Shown piece after piece: positions 1 to 5,692 of a DNA stretch of 5,793 nt. Within the stretch, counting starts at the first letter, position 1; every line of letters starts with the position of its first letter. The position numbers were made by a program, and so were the translations under genes. Origin of the DNA: Candidatus Bathyarchaeota archaeon UBA185 (GTDB lineage: Archaea; Thermoproteota; Bathyarchaeia; 40CM-2-53-6); NCBI GenBank assembly GCA_002495485.1, contig DAFH01000062.1:5848-11640 (forward strand). The letters run 5' to 3'. Below the pieces are notes generated by a model. That model did no database searches. It was given only the letters and a program-made list of their open reading frames with translations, and was not told the DNA's origin.

Positions 1-1
1 G

Positions 2-1177
2 CCTCCCATGCTGAGGAGCGCTGTCAAGAAGAAACGAATCGAGTTCACGACCGACATTGGAAGAATCCGTGACGGACAAACAACGTTCGTTACCGTCGGT
101 ACGCCGAGCAATGAGGATGGGTCCATCAACCTGTCCTTCGTCAAGAAGGCCACCGAAGACATCGGAGCAAGCATCAGAAACTCCGAAGGCTACCATCTCG
201 TCGTCGTGAAGAGCACCGTCGTCCCCGGCACGACTAGCCGAGTCGTAAGACCGATCCTCGAATCCTCAAGCGGAAGGCCATGTGGCGACCAACTTGGACT
301 CTGTTCGAACCCCGAGTTTCTCGCGGAAGGCGCCGCTATCAAGGGCACGCTTCGACCCGACAAGATCGTAATCGGAGCTGAGGATGATGAGTCGAGAAAC
401 ACCCTAGCGAAACTGTACAAACGGATCTACAAAGGGAAAAAGGTTGCAACCATAACGACGAACCCAACCACTGCCGAGACCATCAAATACGCGAGTAACT
501 CTTTCCTCGCCACGCGAGTGAGCACAATCAATACTATCGCAGATATCTGCCAACGCGTACCATCTGCCGACATCGAGACTGTATCAAAAGCAGTTGGTCT
601 GGACCCGAGAATAGGGCCGCTCTATCTCAAGGCGGGACCAGGCTATGGTGGCTCATGCTTTCACAAGGATCTCCAAGCGCTAATCGCATTCGGCCAAAGC
701 ATCGGCTATGACCCGATACTCTTGTCCGCAGTCGAGGAGGTCAACCAGCGCCAGGCCAATGAGGTCGTAAGAATGTCCCAGAACCTACTCGGATCGTTGA
801 ACGACAGGCGGATAGCTGTTCTCGGATTGGCCTTCAAGAAGGACACTGACGACATTCGGGAAGCAGCATCGATCCGAGTCATCGATCAGCTGTTGAAGAA
901 TGGTGCTAGCGTCTCCGCGTACGATCCAATGGCGACAGAAAACGCTCGAAAGGTTCTCCCTGAGCAGGTATCCTTTGCGACAGAGCTGGGGGGCTGCGTG
1001 AAAGGAACCGACTGCTGTATCGTCATGACCGAGTGGGACGAGTTTCGTAAGCTATCGCCTCGCGATCTAAGAACGATGAATGCCCAAAACATAGTTGACG
1101 CCCGGAGAATCCTGGACCGAAGCAAGTTTCAAGGATTCAACTATGTGGCAGTGGGTCTCGGATCGGCTAAGCCGTAA
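2..1177 (+). CDS. ugd: UDP-glucose 6-dehydrogenase (UDP-glucose/GDP-mannose dehydrogenase family), 5'-partial
   Basis: The family oxidises UDP-glucose to UDP-glucuronate with two NAD+, making an activated uronic acid for glycans in the cytoplasm. Numbering from the first in-window Met (position 8), the visible motifs are VGTPSNEDGS (30-39), STVVPGTT (69-76), NPEFLAEG (101-108), AETIKYASNSF (156-166) with the central-domain Lys160, GPGYGGSCFHKD (210-221) with catalytic Cys217, and GLAFKKDTDDIR (273-284) in the UDP-binding domain. The Cys motif is of the GGSCF type, which favours UDP-glucose dehydrogenase over the GGHCI type of UDP-ManNAc dehydrogenases. The Met at position 8 is not the real start: the GxGYVG Rossmann segment, about 50-60 residues, is absent, and the frame is open to the left edge with a Pro-Pro-Met-Leu matching the family's E-P-G-L region. 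The gene ends in TAA and overlaps the opposing phosphodiesterase gene by 11 bp. FKK and EAAS replace the usual FKP and ESPS/EAPS. Family assignment is firm; the exact substrate is less so. Confidence 0.93.
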   Translation, partial: PPMLRSAVKKKRIEFTTDIGRIRDGQTTFVTVGTPSNEDGSINLSFVKKATEDIGASIRNSEGYHLVVVKSTVVPGTTSRVVRPILESSSGRPCGDQLGLCSNPEFLAEGAAIKGTLRPDKIVIGAEDDESRNTLAKLYKRIYKGKKVATITTNPTTAETIKYASNSFLATRVSTINTIADICQRVPSADIETVSKAVGLDPRIGPLYLKAGPGYGGSCFHKDLQALIAFGQSIGYDPILLSAVEEVNQRQANEVVRMSQNLLGSLNDRRIAVLGLAFKKDTDDIREAASIRVIDQLLKNGASVSAYDPMATENARKVLPEQVSFATELGGCVKGTDCCIVMTEWDEFRKLSPRDLRTMNAQNIVDARRILDRSKFQGFNYVAVGLGSAKP

Positions 1178-2723
1178 TCCTCATCCTTCTCGCCTGGTCC
1201 GGCCACCCATCTGAGAGAATCGACTCCAAGGCTCGCCCGTCTAAGTCAGGGGCGACTTCAATTCCCAAGAGCCGCTGAAGGGTCGGGGCCATGTCCAGAA
1301 TACTGGCGTCTTGCTTGAAATCAGATAGAATGCTCGGCCCAGCCATAGCCCAGAATCCCTCTCGCACATGCTCGGACGAGAGATGTGGAGAAAAGCTCCA
1401 GACCTCTCCCGTCCCCAGTGTGACGATAATGTGAATCTTCTCGTCCTGGCCGAACAGTTCTACCGCTAGATCAGGAGCCTCTTCTCGGTAAGGGCCAGTG
1501 AACGTATCTTCTCTGAGGTGGAAGACGGCTCGGATCTTCTCTCCTGTTCGAGGGTGTGTTAGACCGTTCAGCATCTCCTCCAGGCTTGCCAAGAGTTCCG
1601 CCCTTTTCGCCAGGTCACGTAGCTCTCCGCTGTTGTAGTCGAGCGAGTTGAGGTAGATCGCGGCTTGCGGACCACCGGTTGAGAATGCTTTGGTATTCTC
1701 CCAGTCGATCGAGTTCACCAGCCTGGTTAGCGTTCTCTCGTGCTGGCCCGAGACGGTGAGCCTGTGGGCCAGTGAGTCAGGTGTAATTCTGTAGACGGCT
1801 CGTATCATGTTTGGAGACAGCCGCTTGAGAATGACGCTCCGGAGGCTTCCCCATGTCTCTCGACCCTTTTTCGGTGTTGCGCTCTTGACAGCGAGGACGC
1901 CTTTCGCTTTCAAGAATTCGTTGATGTGAAGCGATGTCGAAATCGGCATGGACCCATGGTCGGAGAGAGTCAGCAGGTAGGTTTCGGATGTCGTGAATTT
2001 CTTCAGCTCACCCACCGCCTCATCCAGGCGGACATACCAGTCGCGAATCACATCCGAGTACTCTGACCCCGGCTTGTCCATGTACCTGCTAAAATCGTGC
2101 TGTACCATGTCTATGCCCTGAAGCGTCATCACGAAAAGATCCGGATGATACCACTCTAAGAGAAGTTTGGCTGACTCGACGCATTTTCTGTGGAGGCGTT
2201 CGACTTGTTTCAGGTACGCTTCTTCGCCGCCCTTCATCTCGGAAGGCTTTGTCAAAGGGACGTCGATCTCGTAACCATCAACGGCTTTGTCGAGCCGTTT
2301 CATCAGATCCTTTGGATATGCCCAGGCTTTTCCAGGTGGAGTGGGAAAGCCCGAGACCATGAAGCCGTTGACTGGATACGGTGGATAGGTTCCTGGGACG
2401 TTGAAGACTCCTGTCTTTAGCCCTGCTTTTCCGCAGAGGTCCCAGATGCAGCCGATGTCTTGGCTGGTTCTTCCGTGGCGCAGTTGTCTATCGGGTCCAA
2501 TAGACAAGAAACCCCAGACTCCCAACTTGGCCGGATTTTTTCCAGTGGCAAAGCACTGCCAGGCGGGGACGCTTGACGGGGGGACTACAGAGCGCAAGGT
2601 GCCGTGAACCCCGGTTGAGTAGAGCGACCTGAGATTGGGAAGCTGGTCTATCCACTTGTCGATGAAGGCTGGTGAGGCTGCGTCGAGTCCAATGACCAAA
2701 GCCTTCAACGGAGAATAGCTCAC
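1167..2723 (-). CDS. Type I phosphodiesterase / nucleotide pyrophosphatase-like protein (alkaline phosphatase superfamily)
   Basis: This is a metal-dependent phosphohydrolase of the PF01663-like group, 518 aa from the GTG start, a normal full length for archaeal and bacterial members. Numbering from that start, the two-metal site is complete: Asp14 (GLDAA), predicted nucleophile Ser51 in PPSSVPAW (48-55), Asp205 and His209 (GIDMVQH), Asp255 and His256 (SDHG), and His452 (SSEHVREGFW). The family's C-terminal signature DMAPTLQRLLG (477-487) followed by DLDGRAL (493-499) is also present. There is no signal peptide or membrane segment, so it is probably cytoplasmic. The reading frame is open up to 2852, but that extension has no family similarity and lies inside the kinase-like gene. 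The GTG at 2721-2723 shares GTGA with that gene's TGA stop, which suggests translation by coupling; no Shine-Dalgarno is seen. A TTG at 2706-2708 (MKALVIGLD) is an alternative start. It is the last gene of the operon and ends in TAG. The substrate is unknown: a nucleotide-sugar, a phospho-glycan or a lipid phosphodiester are all possible. Confidence 0.9.
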   Translation of the reverse strand: MSYSPLKALVIGLDAASPAFIDKWIDQLPNLRSLYSTGVHGTLRSVVPPSSVPAWQCFATGKNPAKLGVWGFLSIGPDRQLRHGRTSQDIGCIWDLCGKAGLKTGVFNVPGTYPPYPVNGFMVSGFPTPPGKAWAYPKDLMKRLDKAVDGYEIDVPLTKPSEMKGGEEAYLKQVERLHRKCVESAKLLLEWYHPDLFVMTLQGIDMVQHDFSRYMDKPGSEYSDVIRDWYVRLDEAVGELKKFTTSETYLLTLSDHGSMPISTSLHINEFLKAKGVLAVKSATPKKGRETWGSLRSVILKRLSPNMIRAVYRITPDSLAHRLTVSGQHERTLTRLVNSIDWENTKAFSTGGPQAAIYLNSLDYNSGELRDLAKRAELLASLEEMLNGLTHPRTGEKIRAVFHLREDTFTGPYREEAPDLAVELFGQDEKIHIIVTLGTGEVWSFSPHLSSEHVREGFWAMAGPSILSDFKQDASILDMAPTLQRLLGIEVAPDLDGRALESILSDGWPDQARRMRITA

Positions 2724-3349
2724 GACTGTTTGGTCTTGATCTGCGAGGTGTGGAACGATTCTTCTATTTCGTCGACCATGTGCTTCCAGACCTTCTGGGT
2801 ATCTTCTGTGGTTCGGACCTGCTCGAGCCCAAACCATTTCGCCACTTTGCAATAGAGCTCTTTCTCGTCCCGTATGAAGGCAGCAGTGTGCTCGGGACGT
2901 TCGCGGAGGATTCGCTGCTCGTCCGCGTCGAGGACGAAAGAGACGTCTGGTCTAGGTATCACCCATGCTAGAACGTGCTCCAATGGAACGTGCACTCTCT
3001 GTCCCCAGAAGGCTACGATGAAGTCGTAGAAGTAGCGGTCTGCGACAACGCTGTACCCCAGGCGGCGTCGAACCGCAATTCCACCTGCAAGTAGTGGAAG
3101 ATAGACGAGAAGGATGTAGAGCGACCAGAGCACTCTCACCGGTTTCATTCTCTCCAGCTGGTTTGTCTGAGCGAAGCCGAGAATCCTGGCGCCTCTTCTG
3201 AGCATGAAGCCGAAGGGATCGATCAGGTCCTGGTGCCGCAGGTAGGAGAATTTGTAGCCGTTGTTGTTGAGCAGGTAGTAGCAACGGCCAGCGTGGGTCG
3301 ATTTGCCTGTTCCATGAGTGCCACTGAGTGTGACGAGCAGAGTCTTCAA
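2720..3349 (-). CDS. Thymidylate-kinase-like P-loop kinase
   Basis: A 209-aa P-loop NTPase. The Walker A motif GTHGTGKST is at residues 10-18 and a thymidylate-kinase-like DRY motif follows a beta strand (VVADRYFYDF, 101-110). A further strand (PDVSFVLDAD, 134-143) leads into an Arg-rich lid-like segment (ILRERPEHTA, 147-156). The length fits nucleoside monophosphate kinases. It is probably not the housekeeping dTMP kinase, because it sits in a glycan operon, its region before DRY is very hydrophobic (about 73-93, flanked by Arg72 and Arg94-96), and the typical dTMP-binding residues are not evident. Related kinases occur in surface-polysaccharide clusters, where their substrates are mostly unknown. 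The start is TTG, one nucleotide after the upstream gene's TAA and 10 nt after a GGAGGAGG sequence, so it is well supported. The stop overlaps the phosphodiesterase start. The fold is secure; the phosphate acceptor (nucleotide, sugar or lipid) is not known. Confidence 0.85.
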   Translation of the reverse strand: MKTLLVTLSGTHGTGKSTHAGRCYYLLNNNGYKFSYLRHQDLIDPFGFMLRRGARILGFAQTNQLERMKPVRVLWSLYILLVYLPLLAGGIAVRRRLGYSVVADRYFYDFIVAFWGQRVHVPLEHVLAWVIPRPDVSFVLDADEQRILRERPEHTAAFIRDEKELYCKVAKWFGLEQVRTTEDTQKVWKHMVDEIEESFHTSQIKTKQS

Positions 3350-3350
3350 C

Positions 3351-4409
3351 TTACCATATCCTCCTCCCGAGCAGCTTGTTTCCGAAGACGTTGTTCACGA
3401 AATCCAAGAAGAGAAGAGGAGGCGTGACCAGACATCTGAGTGAGCTACGCCATTTCCCTCGTGACGCGTCCCTACCCCCTTTGAGCAGGAAGACCAGGAC
3501 GAGGGCCGCCGTCGGGATTCTGTAAGGAAGCACCAGCCGATCTTTTCGTAGCACGCTCAACCTGTCTCTTCCAAAACGCCTCTGGCCAAGTTCTTTCAGT
3601 TGTATTATTGCTGGGTTTTCGACGTGGCATGCTCTTAGAAAACGGTTAATCGTCTCAACGAAAAAGACGAATGCATCTCCGATGTCGGCTCTGTCAACCG
3701 CGTCCAAGATCTCACCAGGCGTACAGTTCCGAGTCAGCGTTTCAAAATCCACAATGTCTGAGAGCTTCAGGAAGTTGTGGCGGAACATAGCATGAATTAC
3801 CCGTATCAGAACCCTGTCGAGGTCGGAAGTGACCCAGACTCTCCGCCCCTCGATCGTCTCCACCTTCTTATCTCGTAGAATCTCGTCGGGCTCGACATGT
3901 TCCTCGCCGAGCTGGCTGATCGTCGGGTAGAGCTCGAAGTCGTGCTTGAAGCCGGGAAGGAAGCAACTGAACTTTCCGACGAGCTTATCGCAATGGGTGA
4001 GAGGCTGAGGCCGAACCTTGTACTTGGTGAGTAGCAGGGCCTGAGCCTTCTCAAACTCTTTCCTGTGAGGTAGGAGAAAATCCAGATCGTGTCCCATGTC
4101 AGGCAAGGAGTCGAACGATTTTATCACAACGAACGAGATTCCCTCGGCCTTGAACTCCTTGCTCATCAGATCATAGAGTTGCATGGCCTCTGAAACATCG
4201 ATCTTGGCCTCGTCAACTACTTTCGCGGGGGCGTCGAGAAGTCCTGCGGCGCGGAGCAGAACTTTGTTCTTCTGCGCGAGTTTCAAGAACTTTTCCTTGT
4301 TTTTGGGCCTGATGGGCTGGTTCTGAATCACTGCCCTTGCCAACAGTAGAGACTCGGCTTCTCTCCTCGGTGTCTTTACAATTCCAGCATCCTCCAAAAA
4401 GCCGAGCAT
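3351..4409 (-). CDS. Putative nucleotidyltransferase (NTP_transf_5-like, PF14907-type fold)
   Basis: A 352-aa protein with features of the minimal nucleotidyltransferase fold. Counting from the ATG, a hydrophobic strand (ISFVVIKSFDSLPD, 91-104) leads to the metal-binding pair Asp108 and Asp110 in GHDLDFLLP (106-114). A likely third acidic position is Asp157 in KHDFELYP (155-162). A following helical part with VIHAMFRHNF (204-213) and a DFETL segment resembles the His-containing helix of the PF14907 group. The N-terminal 90 residues are helical and charged and match nothing I recognise. The C terminus has two short hydrophobic stretches (about 299-310 and 326-340) that may bind membrane. The canonical Gly-Ser of many nucleotidyltransferases is not obvious; a Lys-Ser (97-98) stands where the PF14907 group often has Lys-Gly. 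A GTG immediately precedes the ATG and would add one residue. The start is about 12 nt after the glycosyltransferase stop, and the stop is 1 nt before the kinase start. The target could be a sugar, a protein or a lipid-linked glycan. Confidence 0.72.
   Translation of the reverse strand: MLGFLEDAGIVKTPRREAESLLLARAVIQNQPIRPKNKEKFLKLAQKNKVLLRAAGLLDAPAKVVDEAKIDVSEAMQLYDLMSKEFKAEGISFVVIKSFDSLPDMGHDLDFLLPHRKEFEKAQALLLTKYKVRPQPLTHCDKLVGKFSCFLPGFKHDFELYPTISQLGEEHVEPDEILRDKKVETIEGRRVWVTSDLDRVLIRVIHAMFRHNFLKLSDIVDFETLTRNCTPGEILDAVDRADIGDAFVFFVETINRFLRACHVENPAIIQLKELGQRRFGRDRLSVLRKDRLVLPYRIPTAALVLVFLLKGGRDASRGKWRSSLRCLVTPPLLFLDFVNNVFGNKLLGRRIW
3360..3367 (-). promoter_or_regulatory. Shine-Dalgarno site for the kinase-like gene, inside the preceding gene's 3' end
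   Basis: On the - strand this reads GGAGGAGG, encoding part of the Gly-Arg-Arg near the C terminus of the nucleotidyltransferase-like protein. It ends 10 nt before the TTG at 3349-3347. It is the best ribosome-binding-site match in the operon and decides the TTG start: the only nearby ATG, at 3357-3355, runs into TGA after three codons. Confidence 0.65.
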
Positions 4410-4421
4410 CACAGTCTCGCT

Positions 4422-5525
4422 CTAGTTTGCTATCGCCAGCGACGGTCCGAAAGTCTTCTCCGCGACCTCATCCCACGACTTGATGAGAGCTGATCTGACT
4501 CCTTTCGGCGAGAAACCTCTCGGATTTTCTAGCACTCGACCAATAGCGGCGGCAAGTTTCGTCTCGTCGACAGGGGGCTCAATCGGCTGTGCTAGACCAT
4601 CCTGGACAAACTCGGCTAACGACGAAGTGTTTGCGACAATAGTGGGAGCGCCTACCGCGATGGCTTCGGCCACGGTGTTCCCCCAGTTCTCATGTTCCGA
4701 CGCCAGGATTACTGCACTGCTTGACGCATAAAGTGGGAAGAGCTCGTTCTGGGGGAGCCTGTCGAACCAGTCCACTCTGTCATCGATCTGAAGCGCATGG
4801 GATAGCTTAAGCAGGTCGTCCTTGTATGGACCTTTTCCGACGATTCTCAAGCGTATCCTATCGTGCTTCTGGCGCAGTTTAGCAACTGCCCTCATGAGAA
4901 CATCTACGTTCTTGTACTTCTCGAGCCTTCCAGCATAGAGCACGCTAGGCTCGTTTGGCTCTTTCCACTGGTTCTTGTCGCGGAGTTCAGAGTCGATACC
5001 GTTTGGTATGACCTCGAGCTTCCCGGATGATTCGGGAAATGTGTCCAGCATTAGCCGCGCTTCGAACCGCGAAATACAGATTATTCTTGGAGCTCTTGCG
5101 ACCAACTCATGGACGAATGGCCGGTACGCTCCGAACAGAACCCTCCCTAGGCCGGAGTTCATTCGACCAACATAGTGAGGAGTGAAGATCACTGAGCTGT
5201 CCCCTCGCATCATCCCGGCTATCGGGCCGGGGACATCGTGGATGCAGTGAAGGTGAAGCACTCGCGGATGCGACTCGATCATCAGTTTGAAGAGTCCAGT
5301 AATTGATGGAAAGTGGTAGTTCTCTCGTGGTGCGAAGGAGCGGATTCTGAAAACGGACAATCCGTCGTTCCTCTCTGCTTGAGGATAGCGTTGCAGAGGG
5401 TCAGTCGTAATCACGGTAACTTGTCTGAAGAATCGCGTAGCCCTCTTAGCCAGTTGCGAGACGTGATTCTCCACGCCTCCCACGTAGGGTGGATAGCGAG
5501 GACTCACGATCGTCAAATTGTCCAA
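4422..5525 (-). CDS. Glycosyltransferase family 4 (GT-B fold)
   Basis: A 367-aa retaining glycosyltransferase that moves a sugar from a nucleotide-sugar donor to an acceptor, probably at the cytoplasmic membrane face. The N-terminal acceptor domain begins with IVSPRYPP (6-13) and the GGVE loop (16-19). The linker carries VIPNGID (172-178). The C-terminal donor domain has YAGRLEKYKN (197-206), with Arg200 and Lys203 or Lys205 as the probable phosphate-binding pair, and IVGKGP (228-233). The EX7E motif uses Glu279 and Glu287 in HENWGNTVAEAIAVGAP. Length and domain order are normal, and there is no signal peptide or transmembrane segment. The start is TTG at 5525-5523: an in-frame TAA stands at 5574-5576 and no ATG or GTG lies between; a second TTG three codons downstream is possible. 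It is the first gene of the four-gene operon. The donor cannot be predicted, although a uronic acid from the neighbouring dehydrogenase is plausible. Confidence 0.93.
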   Translation of the reverse strand: MDNLTIVSPRYPPYVGGVENHVSQLAKRATRFFRQVTVITTDPLQRYPQAERNDGLSVFRIRSFAPRENYHFPSITGLFKLMIESHPRVLHLHCIHDVPGPIAGMMRGDSSVIFTPHYVGRMNSGLGRVLFGAYRPFVHELVARAPRIICISRFEARLMLDTFPESSGKLEVIPNGIDSELRDKNQWKEPNEPSVLYAGRLEKYKNVDVLMRAVAKLRQKHDRIRLRIVGKGPYKDDLLKLSHALQIDDRVDWFDRLPQNELFPLYASSSAVILASEHENWGNTVAEAIAVGAPTIVANTSSLAEFVQDGLAQPIEPPVDETKLAAAIGRVLENPRGFSPKGVRSALIKSWDEVAEKTFGPSLAIAN

Positions 5526-5538
5526 CGAGGGCTCTTGA

Positions 5539-5544
5539 CTCTCC
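5539..5544 (-). promoter_or_regulatory. Possible weak Shine-Dalgarno for the glycosyltransferase gene
   Basis: The - strand reads GGAGAG here, 13 nt before the TTG start. The match is good but the spacing is longer than usual, so it is only a candidate. If the promoter called at 5570-5579 is used, this site would fall near the 5' end of a leader of about 25 nt. Confidence 0.35.
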
Positions 5545-5569
5545 GATCTGACGATCTTTAGCCTGCGCG

Positions 5570-5579
5570 CTATTTATTC
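5570..5579 (-). promoter_or_regulatory. TATA-like element, candidate promoter of the four-gene operon
   Basis: The - strand reads GAATAAATAG, an AT-rich box in otherwise GC-rich surroundings (GCGCGC follows directly). Its centre lies about 50 nt upstream of the TTG start. With the archaeal spacing of about 25 nt from TATA box to transcription start, transcription would begin near 5550 and leave a short leader. No convincing bacterial -35/-10 pair was seen. The assignment depends on the organism being archaeal. Confidence 0.35.
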
Positions 5580-5647
5580 AATTCTGGACATGCCACGGGT
5601 CGAGAATTGCATTGCACCAGGGCATATCCGCAGATATTCTTCGATTG

Positions 5648-5657
5648 AAAATTATTT
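5648..5657 (+). promoter_or_regulatory. AT-rich box, possible rightward promoter
   Basis: The + strand reads AAAATTATTT. A start about 25 nt downstream would fall near 5678-5680, just before the GGGAG at 5681-5685 and the GTG at 5693. The spacing is consistent with a divergent promoter for a gene running off the right edge, but the box itself is a weak TATA match. Confidence 0.22.
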
Positions 5658-5692
5658 CTTACTCATCTAGAAGGTTAAAGGGGAGTGTTGAC

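Noticed and set aside
1170..1200. Terminator after the dehydrogenase
   Set aside because: The sequence is pyrimidine-rich (CCTCATCCTTCTC) but has neither a hairpin nor a clear run of T.
2724..2852. N-terminal extension of the phosphodiesterase frame (43 extra residues up to 2852)
   Set aside because: It lies inside the kinase-like gene, resembles nothing in the family, and the GTG overlapping the kinase stop gives the expected N terminus just before the first metal ligand.
2952..3284. 110-codon open frame on the - strand
   Set aside because: It is out of frame within the kinase-like gene, has low-complexity Arg/Pro/Ser composition and no domain; the kinase frame has clear motifs.
3806..4054. 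82-codon Ser/Arg-rich open frame on the - strand
   Set aside because: It is a shadow frame inside the nucleotidyltransferase-like gene with strongly biased composition and no motif.
5590..5670. 26-codon + strand frame starting ATG (MPRVENCIAPGH...)
   Set aside because: No ribosome-binding site, no recognisable motif, and it runs through the AT-rich putative promoter region.
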